In this document: positions 46,191 to 54,917 of the stretch, one piece after another
How the letters are laid out: the number at the start of each line of letters is the position of its first letter
How positions within the stretch are numbered: position 1 is the stretch's first letter
Assembly (NCBI RefSeq): GCF_017309955.1
Contig: NZ_CP021247.1
Span: forward strand, 1,327,001-1,391,000
Direction: 5' to 3'
Length of the DNA: 64,000 nt
Origin: Novosphingobium sp. KA1
GTDB lineage: Bacteria; Pseudomonadota; Alphaproteobacteria; Sphingomonadales; Sphingomonadaceae
The notes under the pieces: model-generated
Seen by the model: the letters and a program-made list of their open reading frames with translations, nothing else
Told to the model about the DNA's origin: nothing
Databases searched by the model: none
Program-made: the position numbers and the translations under genes

Positions 46191-46904
46191 ATGTTCAGGA
46201 AGCTGCTCATCGTATTCGCCAGCGGCGTGATCCTCTCGATCGTCGCCTTCGGCGCGGCCTGGGTCATCGGCGGGGACACGTTCCGCCAGGAAATCCACGA
46301 AAACGGCGGCTGGAACTTCGAGTTCGACGACGAGAAGGACCACGGCCCCGACAAGACCCGCACGTTCGCGCTCCAGCCCGGCAGCCACCTGGCGATGAAC
46401 GTTCCGGTGCAGCTGGTCTTCACCAGGGGCGACAAGGCCGAGATGGTCGTCAGCGGCCCGCAGAAGGTGATCGACAGGCTGACCTTCGTGGACGGCAAGC
46501 TCGACATCGACGGCGACATGCACATGCGCAAGGGCCTCAAGGTGCGCATCACCGCTCCCGAGATCGAAAGCTTCGACTTCGATGCCCCCGGCGACGTGAC
46601 GCTGACCGGCCTCGACCAGGACAGCCTGACCCTGAAGGCCGACGGCGCGATCAACCTCGATGCCGCGGGCAAGGTCCGCAAGCTCGATGTCCAGACCGAA
46701 GGCGCCAGCAACCTCGATCTCGCCAAGCTGCAGGTCCAGGACGCCAAGGTCGGCGTCGACGGGGTCGGCAACGTGACGATCGGCGCGACGGGTGACGTCT
46801 CGGTCTCGATCAACGGCATCGGCTCGGTCAGGCTGGTGCGCAAGCCCGCCCACCTGCAGACCGACATCAACGGTCTCGGCAAGGTCGACCGCGACTATCA
46901 GTGA
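46191..46904 (+). CDS. DUF2807 (head-GIN) beta-helix protein
   Basis: 237 residues. An N-terminal membrane anchor (about 5-27), then a right-handed beta-solenoid with repeating runs such as SFDFDAPGDVTLTGLDQDSLTL and LDVQTEGASNLDLAKLQVQD, ending INGIGSVRLVRKP. DUF2807 domains are exposed at the envelope; adhesive or sensing roles are suggested but not shown. It is the third gene of the PadR operon, with a terminator 50 bp after it. Confidence 0.87.
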   Translation: MFRKLLIVFASGVILSIVAFGAAWVIGGDTFRQEIHENGGWNFEFDDEKDHGPDKTRTFALQPGSHLAMNVPVQLVFTRGDKAEMVVSGPQKVIDRLTFVDGKLDIDGDMHMRKGLKVRITAPEIESFDFDAPGDVTLTGLDQDSLTLKADGAINLDAAGKVRKLDVQTEGASNLDLAKLQVQDAKVGVDGVGNVTIGATGDVSVSINGIGSVRLVRKPAHLQTDINGLGKVDRDYQ

Positions 46905-46954
46905 CGGGAATGGGCTGCGGCGGGACACATGGCCCCGCGGTAGCCGGAAAGAAC

Positions 46955-46989
46955 AGGGCCGCAGCATCCACCAGGGATGCTGCGGCCCT
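46955..46989. terminator. Intrinsic terminator after DUF2807 gene
   Basis: A 15-bp stem AGGGCCGCAGCATCC with a short loop and a TTTCT tail, between convergent genes. Confidence 0.88.
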
Positions 46990-47057
46990 TTCTGGTTGGG
47001 TTCAGTGCCGCCTAGGTGTCGTTCTGTACCCGTTCAGTGCGGTTTCAGTGCCGCCTC

Positions 47058-47942
47058 TCAATGCACCGGCGGATCGACCGGCGGAACCGCGCCGACCGGG
47101 GCCACCGGCTCGCCCGGCTGGCGCGGCGGCAGGGCGTTTTCGGGCACTTCGTCGATCTGCATCGCGGCGGTCGGCACATGCTCGAGATTGCGTGCGACGA
47201 CATGGATCTCCTCGCCGGTGATGGTGATCTCGTTGAAGCTCGGCGGGGTCGAGCGGATGCGCCGCGACAGTGTTCCGGCGCCGATCATCCGCAGCGGTCC
47301 TGCGGGCGTTTCTGCCGTAAGATCAAAGGCATCGTGGATATGGCCGGAAAGCACCGCCATGACCTTGCGGCCGGCCAGAACCTCCATCGTGCTGCTGCCG
47401 TTGATGGTCAGCAGCTTGTTGTCGCGCGCCCGCCGTTCCAGCAGCGGATGATGCGCCGCCACCAGCACCCGGGTGCCCTTCGGCAGCGCATCGATGGCGG
47501 CGAGGGTCTCGCGCAGCGCGGCGTCGGTCACCCAGCCGTTGGACCAGGGAAACCGCTGCCACTGGGCGCGCGTCGTGGTCCGCAAGGGGACGATGGCAAG
47601 GCCCGGAAGATCGAGCTGCGCCTCGACCTGGCGCTCGATCGCGCGGAACCGGCGATAGGGATCGAAGAAGCGCTGGTAGAGGTTGAAATAGGGAATGTCG
47701 TGGTTGCCGATTTCCACGGTAACCGGCGCTTTCAGCCCCTTGATCCACGCGCAGGCGGCATCGAATTCGTGATGCCGCGCGCGCATCGTCAGGTCGCCGG
47801 TAATGGCGACGGCATCGGGCTTTTCGCGGGCGATGGCCTGCTCGGCCCAGGCGATGGCCGCGGGATCTTCCAGCCCGAAATGCACGTCGCTCAGATGGAA
47901 CAGCCGCAAGGGGCGGGAATGGTCGGAAACCTCAGGATTCAT
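47058..47942 (-). CDS. Calcineurin-like metallophosphoesterase
   Basis: 294 residues with all five metal motifs: LSDVHFG, ITGDLTMRARHHEFD, IGNHD, AAHHPL and SGHIHDAFD. It resembles 3',5'-cAMP phosphodiesterase CpdA-type enzymes, but the substrate is not determined. The C terminus is proline-rich and low complexity. It overlaps the lipid kinase gene by 11 bp. Confidence 0.9.
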   Translation of the reverse strand: MNPEVSDHSRPLRLFHLSDVHFGLEDPAAIAWAEQAIAREKPDAVAITGDLTMRARHHEFDAACAWIKGLKAPVTVEIGNHDIPYFNLYQRFFDPYRRFRAIERQVEAQLDLPGLAIVPLRTTTRAQWQRFPWSNGWVTDAALRETLAAIDALPKGTRVLVAAHHPLLERRARDNKLLTINGSSTMEVLAGRKVMAVLSGHIHDAFDLTAETPAGPLRMIGAGTLSRRIRSTPPSFNEITITGEEIHVVARNLEHVPTAAMQIDEVPENALPPRQPGEPVAPVGAVPPVDPPVH

Positions 47943-48816
47943 CGATCGTCGTCACCAGATCGACCTCGCTGGTCGTGGGAAGGAAATGCTCTTGCGTTCC
48001 CCCGTCGAATGGTTCGCCGTCGATCAGCAGGCCCATCGGTTCGCCTTCGGGACAGACCAGCCGAAGCTGTTCGTGCCGGCCGAGGCGGTCGTGCGGGCCG
48101 TCGCGAAAATCGCGGTTGAGCAGGGCGATGCCCTGTCCGGCAAAATCGCCGGGCGTCTCGGCGTAATAGCCTTTCGCTTCAAGTCCATTGGCGGCGGGAG
48201 TCACGGTGATGGCGGCATAGCCGTCCTCGCGCGTTCCGTCGACCTTGGCGCTGTCGACTCCATCACAAACGACCTTGGGACCATTGACCGACCAGGCGAT
48301 GGCATCGCGGGTGGCGGCCACGAAATCGAGCACATTGCCCGCGCGCATCGCTTCGCGCACTTCGTTCCATACCGTTCCGGGACCTGCCAGGATCCCGGTC
48401 AGCGCGATGCCGTGGCGGGTGGAAATGACCGTGGGCCGACTCGTCGGCAGCCGGTCCGGGGCGAGCCGGGCGATGATCTCGCCGGCAGGCACGTCGCCGT
48501 GGAGGCGCTTGGCCAGCATGTTCATGGTGCCGCCGGGCAGCACCAGCACCGGGCCGTCCCAGCCGCGTGCGGCGGCCACCGCGGAATGGGTCGTCCCGTC
48601 GCCGCCGAATATGGCCAGCAGGGCAATCCCGCTCTTCGCCAGTTCCGGGGCCTCGGGGGCGGATTCGCCGGGAAAGCCGATGCGGCGTTCGAGCACGAAT
48701 CCGGCTGCCGTCAGTGCGGCCTCGACTTCGGCGACGGCGGCATCGTCGTTGCTGCCGCTGGCGGCGTTGCACACCAGCCAGCAGCGCGGGGCGGATGGGG
48801 AGGTTTGGCTCGTCAT
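47932..48816 (-). CDS. Diacylglycerol kinase-like lipid kinase
   Basis: 294 residues of the DAGK catalytic fold: the nucleotide loop IFGGDGTTHSAVAA and LPGGTMNMLAKRLHGD. It probably phosphorylates a membrane lipid such as diacylglycerol. Two initial ORF starts agree on ATG 48816. It is co-transcribed with the phosphoesterase through an 11-bp overlap. Confidence 0.88.
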   Translation of the reverse strand: MTSQTSPSAPRCWLVCNAASGSNDDAAVAEVEAALTAAGFVLERRIGFPGESAPEAPELAKSGIALLAIFGGDGTTHSAVAAARGWDGPVLVLPGGTMNMLAKRLHGDVPAGEIIARLAPDRLPTSRPTVISTRHGIALTGILAGPGTVWNEVREAMRAGNVLDFVAATRDAIAWSVNGPKVVCDGVDSAKVDGTREDGYAAITVTPAANGLEAKGYYAETPGDFAGQGIALLNRDFRDGPHDRLGRHEQLRLVCPEGEPMGLLIDGEPFDGGTQEHFLPTTSEVDLVTTIDES

Positions 48817-48862
48817 GGCCTCACAACCGGCCAGAACCGCAAGCGGTTCCCGGTCGCTTGCG

Positions 48863-49129
48863 TCACGCCCGGCCGGAGAAGATCAGCCAGGCGGCGATGC
48901 CGTTGACGATCGAATAGAGGGTGTAGAGCCAGGCCCATCCGGTCGATCCGGCGGCGACCATGATCATGGCGCCGAGCAGCATGGCGAATTCGACCAGCAG
49001 GCTCAGCCGCCCGCCGAGCGGCTGGATCAGCCAGGGGACCTGGCCAAGCAAGGAATGCCCCGATTCGAGCACCGCCTTGTGCGCTGCGAAGTTGAGCACG
49101 CCAAGACAGAAGATGACGACAAGTCCCAT
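48863..49129 (-). CDS. Small membrane protein, three helices (hypothetical)
   Basis: 88 residues beginning MGLVVIFCLGVLNFAAHKAVLESG, with three hydrophobic segments (about 2-18, 40-58, 62-84). I do not recognise the family. It is 46 bp upstream of the lipid kinase gene on the same strand and may be in its operon. Confidence 0.6.
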   Translation of the reverse strand: MGLVVIFCLGVLNFAAHKAVLESGHSLLGQVPWLIQPLGGRLSLLVEFAMLLGAMIMVAAGSTGWAWLYTLYSIVNGIAAWLIFSGRA

Positions 49130-49413
49130 GGCTGCCGGCGACTGTACATGGACGGGGCAGTTCTTGCCAGCTCGGCGGCGAATCGCCGGCGATTCGGGGC
49201 GCATTTCCAGCATCGTCCAATAACGGGAAGGACTTGAGCAGACGTCCTTCGTCGAGTGCCCATGTCGTTCGTCCTTCGCATTGCCCTTTCGTCGACAGGC
49301 GGGCCGCTGCGGTCGAGGTCCGCGTGAATCGCGGGGCCGGCCGGGGCAGAAGAAACTCACCGGGCCGAAACGGGGACTTCCCGCAAATAGCCCACCACCA
49401 GGAGGAAAACACG

Positions 49414-49743
49414 ATGATCAAGACCACTTCCATCGCCGCCGCCGCGGCAGCGCTCGTACTGACCGGCCTGACCTTTTCGGTTGCCGCACCGGCCCAGGCC
49501 AAGGACATCACGGTCAGCTACGCGGACCTCAACCTGACGAGCCTCGAAGGCCAGAAGACGCTCGCCCGCCGCCTCGATGCCGCCGCCCGTAACGCCTGCA
49601 CCTACGATCAGCTCTCGACCGGCACGCGCATCCGCGATCCCCAGGCCGTCGCCTGCTACAAGAAGGCCCGCGCCCAGTCGCACGACCACATGGCGATGGC
49701 TGTCGAACGTGCCAACCGCGCCCGCGTCGCCGTCGCCAACTGA
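49414..49743 (+). CDS. UrcA family secreted protein
   Basis: 109 residues with a signal peptide (cleavage after APAQA, about residue 29), the UrcA core VSYADLNLTSLEGQKTLARRLDAAARNAC and a second conserved Cys in AVACYKKA. UrcA proteins are small periplasmic proteins, common in Sphingomonadales and other proteobacteria, of unknown function. A strong Shine-Dalgarno CAGGAGGA precedes the ATG. Confidence 0.88.
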   Translation: MIKTTSIAAAAAALVLTGLTFSVAAPAQAKDITVSYADLNLTSLEGQKTLARRLDAAARNACTYDQLSTGTRIRDPQAVACYKKARAQSHDHMAMAVERANRARVAVAN

Positions 49744-49780
49744 GGCTGCGGCCGGGAATGCGCAGCCAGCGCGCCGCATG

Positions 49781-49896
49781 AGCGGCACCGGCCTTCTCCC
49801 TGACTCGATCACCCGGCGGCAGAACTCTGCATGGTCGGGTGGGGGAGGACGCCGGTGCCGGAAAAGCCCGGCAGGATCACCGGCCGTGGATTTTCC
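49781..49896. repeat. Palindromic intergenic element, copy C
   Basis: AGCGGCACCGGCCTTCTCCC paired with GGGGGAGGACGCCGGTGCC, plus a partial second hairpin and GGATTTTCC. It lies ~50 bp downstream of the response-regulator gene on the minus strand. Confidence 0.75.
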
Positions 49897-49949
49897 AGAA
49901 GGCTCCCAACGAAGTCCCTAAAAAATAATTGGATGCAGACTGGCGGGCC

Positions 49950-50699
49950 CTAGCGGCCCGCCATTTTCTTGACCGAAGGCAGGTAAGTCCGGCCGATCCG
50001 CAAGGCTTCGCCATCGGCGGTCTCGACCGACCAGACGCCCAGGCCCTCGTGCCGCAGGCCGGTCACATGATCGCGCCGCAGGATGCAACTGCGGTGGATG
50101 CGGATGAACTGTTCGGGATCGAGGCGCTGTTCGAGGCTGGTGATGGTCTGCAGCAGCAGGTAGCTGGCGCCCCGTACATGGAGGCGCACATAGTCGCGCT
50201 CGGCATCGATCCGCTCGACATCGCCGGCGGGCACACGCACCAGTTCGGAGCGGTGCGGCACCCAGAATTCCTCCAGCCACTTGCCGGTGGGCACGGTGCG
50301 TTCGCCGCGCCGCGCGCCGACGCGCGAGATCGCGCGTTCCAGCCGTTCCGGGGCGACCGGTTTCAGCACGTAGTCGACCGCATCGAGATCGAAGGCTTCC
50401 ACCGCGAATTCGTCATGCGCGGTCACGAAGATCACCGCCGGTGCCTCGGGCAGGCCGCCAAGGCGCCGGGCGACGGTGAGACCGTCGGTTTCCGGCATCG
50501 TCAGGTCCAGCAGCACCAGGTCGGGCGAGAGCGCCTCGATCAGCCGCAAGGCCGCCTCGCCGTCGCTCGCGGTGCCGATCACCGAGATCGTGTCGATACG
50601 CGCGCAGATCACCTGCATGCGCTCCACCGCCAGCGGCTCGTCGTCGACGATCAGCGCGCGCAGCGGCGCGGTGTCCAGACTTTGTACGGGTTCAGGCAC
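49950..50699 (-). CDS. LytTR-family response regulator
   Basis: 249 residues. A receiver domain (IVDDEPLAVERM; phospho-acceptor Asp in VLLDLTMPETDG; Lys in YVLKPV) and a C-terminal LytTR DNA-binding domain (ERDYVRLHVRGASYLL, FIRIHRSCILRRDHV). It is paired with the sensor kinase upstream. GTG 50699 overlaps the kinase stop by 8 bp; ATG 50735 is an alternative start. Confidence 0.92.
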   Translation of the reverse strand: MPEPVQSLDTAPLRALIVDDEPLAVERMQVICARIDTISVIGTASDGEAALRLIEALSPDLVLLDLTMPETDGLTVARRLGGLPEAPAVIFVTAHDEFAVEAFDLDAVDYVLKPVAPERLERAISRVGARRGERTVPTGKWLEEFWVPHRSELVRVPAGDVERIDAERDYVRLHVRGASYLLLQTITSLEQRLDPEQFIRIHRSCILRRDHVTGLRHEGLGVWSVETADGEALRIGRTYLPSVKKMAGR

Positions 50700-52032
50700 G
50701 AGAATGCTCCAGCGGGCCCGCAGAGGGGGACCCAAAGTTCAGCGGCAGGCGCAGGACCGTGGCAAAACCGCCTTCCTCGCGCCGGCCGAACGTGATCTGC
50801 GCGGCATTGCCGTAGCGGGCCCGCAACCGGTCGCGGACATTGCCAAGGCCGATGCCGAAGCCCTGCACGCCCTTGACCTTGCCGCCGGGGCCATCGTCGC
50901 TGACGGAGATTACCAGTGTGTCGCCCTCCGCTTGCGCGCGGATGGCGATCGTCACCGGACGCTGGGTGGCGGCAACGGCGTACTTCACCGAATTCTCGAC
51001 AAGCGGCTGCAGGATCATGCCCGGCACCATCGCATCGGAAACGGCATCGTCAATATCTATCGTCGTCACCAGGCGATTTGGGAAACGAACCGCCTCGATG
51101 TCGAAATAGAGTTTCTGAAGTTCGATCTCATCGACAAGCTTGAGGTCGCTTGTCGGATCCCCGGAGAGCGTCCGGCGATAGAACGTCGAGAGCGTCTGGA
51201 TCATCGTTTCTGCATCGTCCTGCTTGCCGGTCATGACCAGCGCCGAAAGCGAGTTCAGCGTATTGAACAGGAAGTGCGGATTGACCTGGTAGCGCAGCGA
51301 ACGCAGTTCCGCAGCGGCTGCTGCGCGGCGATGTTCGCCCTCGCGGCGCTCCGCCACGCGGGCTTCTTCCGCCTTGGCCAGCGCAAAATAGAGCGCGGCC
51401 CAGGCCAGCACGAGGAAGTAGCGGGTGAAGGCATAGTCCGTCACCGTGGCCCAGCGGCCATATTCCTCACCCAGGCTCTTGTTGGTGTGGATGGTGATGG
51501 AGTGGGCCTTGTTGTCGCTGGTGGTGGTCGGCTCGGGCGGAGCTGGAGCCGAAGGGGCGCTGGCATCGTCGGTCGGCGTGCCGGGCAGCCGCGGGGCGGG
51601 CTGGGTGACCGAGGTGGGCAGATCGAGGAGAATGTTGCCGGCATCGTCGCGGCTGATCCGGACATTGCCCGATTTGACGGCCTCGGCCTCTTCCTCGCTG
51701 CCGTAGGCGGGGCTCATCTCGATGTCGGAAAACACCGTCTGGTTGATGACGCTGAGCAGGAACGCCAGCGGCAGGGCGCCGATCAGCACGATCGCCAGCC
51801 TGACTCCGCCCGACTTGCGCTCCAGCATCTGCAGGAGCGGCCAGACGGCGGCCATGACCAGCATCGAGAGAATGCAGATCGTCAGCCGGCGCGAGAAGAT
51901 GGCCCAGACGAACTCGTAGCCCATGATCGCCCCGCGCAGCGTCGCGACGAGGAAATAACAGGCCCAGAGCGCGGCAAGCGAGAGCAGAACGACCCGCGCA
52001 GGCACGCGCGGCTGATTGGCGACATCCGACAT
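50692..52032 (-). CDS. LytS-type sensor histidine kinase
   Basis: 446 residues. N-terminal membrane segments (about 15-105) and a periplasmic-type linker precede a His_kinase domain whose site is YQVNPHFLFNTLNSLSALV, followed by HATPase_c (VENSVKYAVAATQ, GFGIGLGNVRDRLRARYG). It pairs with the LytTR regulator. The input signal is unknown. Confidence 0.92.
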   Translation of the reverse strand: MSDVANQPRVPARVVLLSLAALWACYFLVATLRGAIMGYEFVWAIFSRRLTICILSMLVMAAVWPLLQMLERKSGGVRLAIVLIGALPLAFLLSVINQTVFSDIEMSPAYGSEEEAEAVKSGNVRISRDDAGNILLDLPTSVTQPAPRLPGTPTDDASAPSAPAPPEPTTTSDNKAHSITIHTNKSLGEEYGRWATVTDYAFTRYFLVLAWAALYFALAKAEEARVAERREGEHRRAAAAAELRSLRYQVNPHFLFNTLNSLSALVMTGKQDDAETMIQTLSTFYRRTLSGDPTSDLKLVDEIELQKLYFDIEAVRFPNRLVTTIDIDDAVSDAMVPGMILQPLVENSVKYAVAATQRPVTIAIRAQAEGDTLVISVSDDGPGGKVKGVQGFGIGLGNVRDRLRARYGNAAQITFGRREEGGFATVLRLPLNFGSPSAGPLEHSRA

Positions 52033-52130
52033 GGTCTACCGGAATAGCGCGAAAGTTCCCCAAGGCGCCAGTTCGCAAATCGGACGGGAATCGACCTTTG
52101 TCGAAAGATTACGGGGGTTCGAAGAGGTTA

Positions 52131-52241
52131 GCGGCACCGGCCCTCTCCCCCACCCTCCCACCTGCAGGATATATCGATGGGTGATAGGGCGGGGGAGAGG
52201 GCCGGTGCCGCAAAATTCGCCTGCGGCGAATTTGCAAACGG
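52131..52241. repeat. Palindromic intergenic element, copy D (best preserved)
   Basis: Two perfect 21-bp inverted arms (52131-52151 and 52191-52211), core GGCACCGGCCCTCTCCCCC, then an AAATTCGCCTGCGGCGAATTT hairpin at about 52213-52233. It ends four bases before the stop codon of the lipoprotein gene on the minus strand. Confidence 0.85.
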
Positions 52242-52245
52242 ACTG

Positions 52246-52734
52246 TCAGCGCTTGCGCAAGGCGGCGATGCAGGCGGCGCGGTCGACGTCCTGGCCATCG
52301 GAGCCGCGCCGGGCGTCCACATAGGTCGCGACCGGCTCCTTCGATCCGGCGGGGGGATAGAGATAGACGTCGAGCAGGCAGGCGGTGCCGGTGAACTGCA
52401 GCTTGCGCGCATCGCCTTCCCACACGTCGAGACGGGGCTCGCCGAACTGGCGCACCAGTTGCGTCCGGTCGGCACCGATCACGCCCGCCACACCGGGAAT
52501 CGCCTGGAGCGTGGGCGCGCGGTTGACGTGGCTGGGCTGGCGCACGTCGGGGACGCGGCCCGGAGTGCGATGCGGCGTGCGGGTGGGGTGGGGCGTGCTC
52601 TGCACCGTGCCGCCGCCGCAGGCGGAGACCATCAAGGCCAGCGCGGCGGCCGACAGCGCCCCGATCAGGCGCCGGTTCGGGCCGTTTCGGCAATTTTCGG
52701 GAAGGATGGCCGGGTTCTTGCGCGTCTGGATCAT
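52246..52734 (-). CDS. Putative lipoprotein, unknown function
   Basis: 162 residues. A signal peptide with lipobox (ALMVSACGGG) places the lipidated cysteine near residue 39. A Thr/Pro/His-rich linker follows, then a small domain (GADRTQLVRQFGEPRLDVW, LQFTGTACLLDVYLYP) similar to SmpA/OmlA-like BamE folds in pattern, though I cannot assign it firmly. A palindromic repeat abuts its stop. It is divergent from the PfkB kinase. Confidence 0.75.
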   Translation of the reverse strand: MIQTRKNPAILPENCRNGPNRRLIGALSAAALALMVSACGGGTVQSTPHPTRTPHRTPGRVPDVRQPSHVNRAPTLQAIPGVAGVIGADRTQLVRQFGEPRLDVWEGDARKLQFTGTACLLDVYLYPPAGSKEPVATYVDARRGSDGQDVDRAACIAALRKR

Positions 52735-52862
52735 GATTGCCCCCCGCATCGCGCGCGGGAAAACGGCTGTCAACCGCGCCGCGCTTGCGAAGCGGCCGGC
52801 CGCGCGCTACTCGCGGTGGCAACTCCCGAACATTTCCAGATCATTTTAAGGACTCTCTCCGC

Positions 52863-53870
52863 ATGGCCCAGCCCACCGTGCCGCCCACTCTTGATGTCAT
52901 CGCCATCGGCAATGCCATCATCGACGTGATCGCCAACTGCAACGACGCGCTGATCGAGGAACTCGGCTTGTCGCGCGGCGGCATGATGCTGATCGATGCC
53001 GACCAGGCCAAGAGCCTCTACGAAGCCATGGGCCCCGCCCGCGAGATCTCGGGCGGTTCGGCCGCCAACACGCTGGCGGGGCTTGCCGCGCTGGGCGCCC
53101 GGTGCGCGTTCATCGGCCAGGTGGCCGAAGACCAGCTCGGCGAAGTCTTCACCCACGACATCCGCGCCGGCGGCAGCGCCTTCGACGTGCCCGCCCGCCC
53201 CGGCAACCCGCCGACCGCGCGCTGCCTGATCTTCGTGACTCCCGACGGCCAGCGCACGATGAACACCTTCCTCGGCGCCTCGCACTACCTGCCGGCCGAA
53301 GCGCTCGACGAAAGCGCGATCGCCAGTGCCGCCGTGCTTTACCTCGAAGGTTACCTCTGGGATCCGGAAGAGCCGCGTGCGGCGATGCGCAAGGCAATCG
53401 ACGCGGCCCGCTCGGCCGGTCGCAAGATCGCCTTCACGCCTTCGGAATGCTTCGTGATCGACCGTCACCGCGCCGACTTCCTCGACCTGATCGAGACCGG
53501 CAAGATCGACGTGCTGTTCTGCAACGAGCACGAGATGGCGGCGCTCGTCGGCCATGACGATTTCGAGAAGGGCGTGGCCGAACTGGCGCCGAAGATCCCG
53601 GTGCTGGTCGTGACGCGCGGTGCCGAAGGCGCCGTTGCCCTGTCGCAAGGCCAGCGCGTCGAGATCGGCGCCGAGGCGATCGACCGCGTGGTCGACACCA
53701 CCGGCGCGGGCGATCTGTTCGCTGCCGGCTTCCTGTTCGGCCACGTGCGCGGCAAGAGCCTCGAGCAGTGCCTCAAGCTCGGTGCGATCTGTGCCTGCGA
53801 GATCATCTCGCACTACGGCGCCCGCCCCGAAGCGGACCTCAAGGCGCTCACCGCGCCGGTTCTGGGATAA
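52863..53870 (+). CDS. PfkB-family carbohydrate/adenosine kinase
   Basis: 335 residues. GGSAANTLAGLAALG, near residue 60, and the C-terminal DTTGAGDLFAAGFLFG define the PfkB family; the latter supplies the catalytic base. The N terminus VIAIGNAIIDVIA resembles adenosine kinases. The substrate is not fixed by sequence. ATG 52863 follows an upstream AAGGAC. It is followed by a hairpin and an exonuclease-like gene. Confidence 0.9.
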   Translation: MAQPTVPPTLDVIAIGNAIIDVIANCNDALIEELGLSRGGMMLIDADQAKSLYEAMGPAREISGGSAANTLAGLAALGARCAFIGQVAEDQLGEVFTHDIRAGGSAFDVPARPGNPPTARCLIFVTPDGQRTMNTFLGASHYLPAEALDESAIASAAVLYLEGYLWDPEEPRAAMRKAIDAARSAGRKIAFTPSECFVIDRHRADFLDLIETGKIDVLFCNEHEMAALVGHDDFEKGVAELAPKIPVLVVTRGAEGAVALSQGQRVEIGAEAIDRVVDTTGAGDLFAAGFLFGHVRGKSLEQCLKLGAICACEIISHYGARPEADLKALTAPVLG

Positions 53871-53898
53871 TTCTCCCGCACCATTGACGCGCCATGCG

Positions 53899-53938
53899 CT
53901 CCGGGAGACCTTGGTACATTACCCTAGGTCTCCCGGAG
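53899..53938 (+). promoter_or_regulatory. Hairpin that overlaps the Shine-Dalgarno of the next gene
   Basis: A 13-bp perfect stem (CTCCGGGAGACCT / AGGTCTCCCGGAG) with a 14-nt loop. Its right arm contains the GGAG of the Shine-Dalgarno GGAGG (53935-53939), 5 bp before the ATG of the next gene. It may sequester the ribosome site or terminate the kinase transcript. Confidence 0.6.
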
Positions 53939-53943
53939 GTAGC

Positions 53944-54468
53944 ATGGCGAATGGGAATCCGGCCGGAGCGCTGGCCGTCATCGATTTCGAGGCGAGTTGT
54001 CTGCCCGAACATGGGCAGTCCTACCCCATCGAAGTGGCGGTCGCCCGGATCGACGGCGAGAACCGTGCCTGGCTGATCCGTCCGCTGCGGGCCTGGGAAC
54101 ACTGGGACTGGTCGCAGGAGGCCGAGGCGCTCCACGGCATCAGCCGCGCGATGCTGGACTGCGACGGCCTGCCGGCATCGCAGGTCCTTGCGGAAATCAT
54201 CGCATTCGTGGGCGACTGCGCGGTCTATTCCGATGCCGAGCTCGACGAATACTGGCTGGAAGTGCTGTGCCAGGGGCTCGCCGCCGCCCTGCCCTTCCCG
54301 ATCCGTTATCTCGGCGAATGGATGGTCGAGCACGGGTTCACCCGCCCGCAAGTCGTCGCCGCACTGGAAGAAGCCAAGGCCCGGCTGCCCAAGGAACATC
54401 TGGCGCGCGAGGACGCCAAGCGGCTGGCCATGGTCGTGCGCCTGCTGATGGAAAGCGAAACTGCATGA
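53944..54468 (+). CDS. DEDD-type 3'-5' exonuclease-like protein
   Basis: 174 residues. IDFEASCLPEHGQSYPIE (Exo I with D and E), a central ALHGIS segment and a C-terminal EDAKRLAMVVRLL fit a DnaQ-like fold. The second and third acidic motifs are weak (YSDAELDEYW; HLAREDAKR), so activity is uncertain. Its Shine-Dalgarno lies in a stable hairpin. It overlaps the next gene by 4 bp (ATGA). Confidence 0.75.
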   Translation: MANGNPAGALAVIDFEASCLPEHGQSYPIEVAVARIDGENRAWLIRPLRAWEHWDWSQEAEALHGISRAMLDCDGLPASQVLAEIIAFVGDCAVYSDAELDEYWLEVLCQGLAAALPFPIRYLGEWMVEHGFTRPQVVAALEEAKARLPKEHLAREDAKRLAMVVRLLMESETA

Positions 54469-54893
54469 AGACCCGTGACGCGACCCTGGTGCGCATCCAT
54501 GTGCCGGTCGCTGCCGAAACGCTGGCCGCGATGCTCGCGGGCGATGGCGCTGCTGCCGAGCGTGATCCTGTGCTGGCCGCGGTTCTTGCGGTGATCCGGG
54601 AGGACAATCCGCTGGGTGACTTCGGTCTTTACAAAGGCGTGTTCGAACTCAGTCCGGGTTGGGAGAGCTTTCAGCCGGGTGCCGATGCCCGGCCGACTCT
54701 GGGCGAAGCGGGGCGCACGACGCTTTCGCCCACGGCGATCCTGGCCGTTCATGCGCCCTGCCCGCCGGAGGATGCGGCCTTTGCAGCCGCACTGGACCGG
54801 ATTCTCGCGATTCACCCCTGGGAAGTGCCGGTCATCGAGATCGTGCCAGTGCGGATGCCAGTGCGGATGCCCGTGCGGATACCGGTGCGCTGA
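54465..54893 (+). CDS. Hypothetical protein with a short tandem-repeat tail
   Basis: 142 residues. The middle (GLYKGVFELSPGWESF) and the later HPWEVPVIEIVPVR resemble the YqfO/NIF3 C-terminal or CutA-like ferredoxin fold in pattern only; I do not assign a family. The C terminus ends in PVRMPVRMPVRIPVR, from four near-identical 12-bp units. It is coupled to the exonuclease gene by ATGA. Confidence 0.6.
   Translation: MKTRDATLVRIHVPVAAETLAAMLAGDGAAAERDPVLAAVLAVIREDNPLGDFGLYKGVFELSPGWESFQPGADARPTLGEAGRTTLSPTAILAVHAPCPPEDAAFAAALDRILAIHPWEVPVIEIVPVRMPVRMPVRIPVR
54846..54890. repeat. 12-bp tandem repeat at the 3' end of a gene
   Basis: Four imperfect units of GTGCGGATGCCA type, in frame, giving the PVRM tail of the hypothetical protein. 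Such arrays can change copy number by slippage. Confidence 0.7.
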
Positions 54894-54917
54894 AGGCCAG
54901 GAAGGCCGAGAGGCCGC

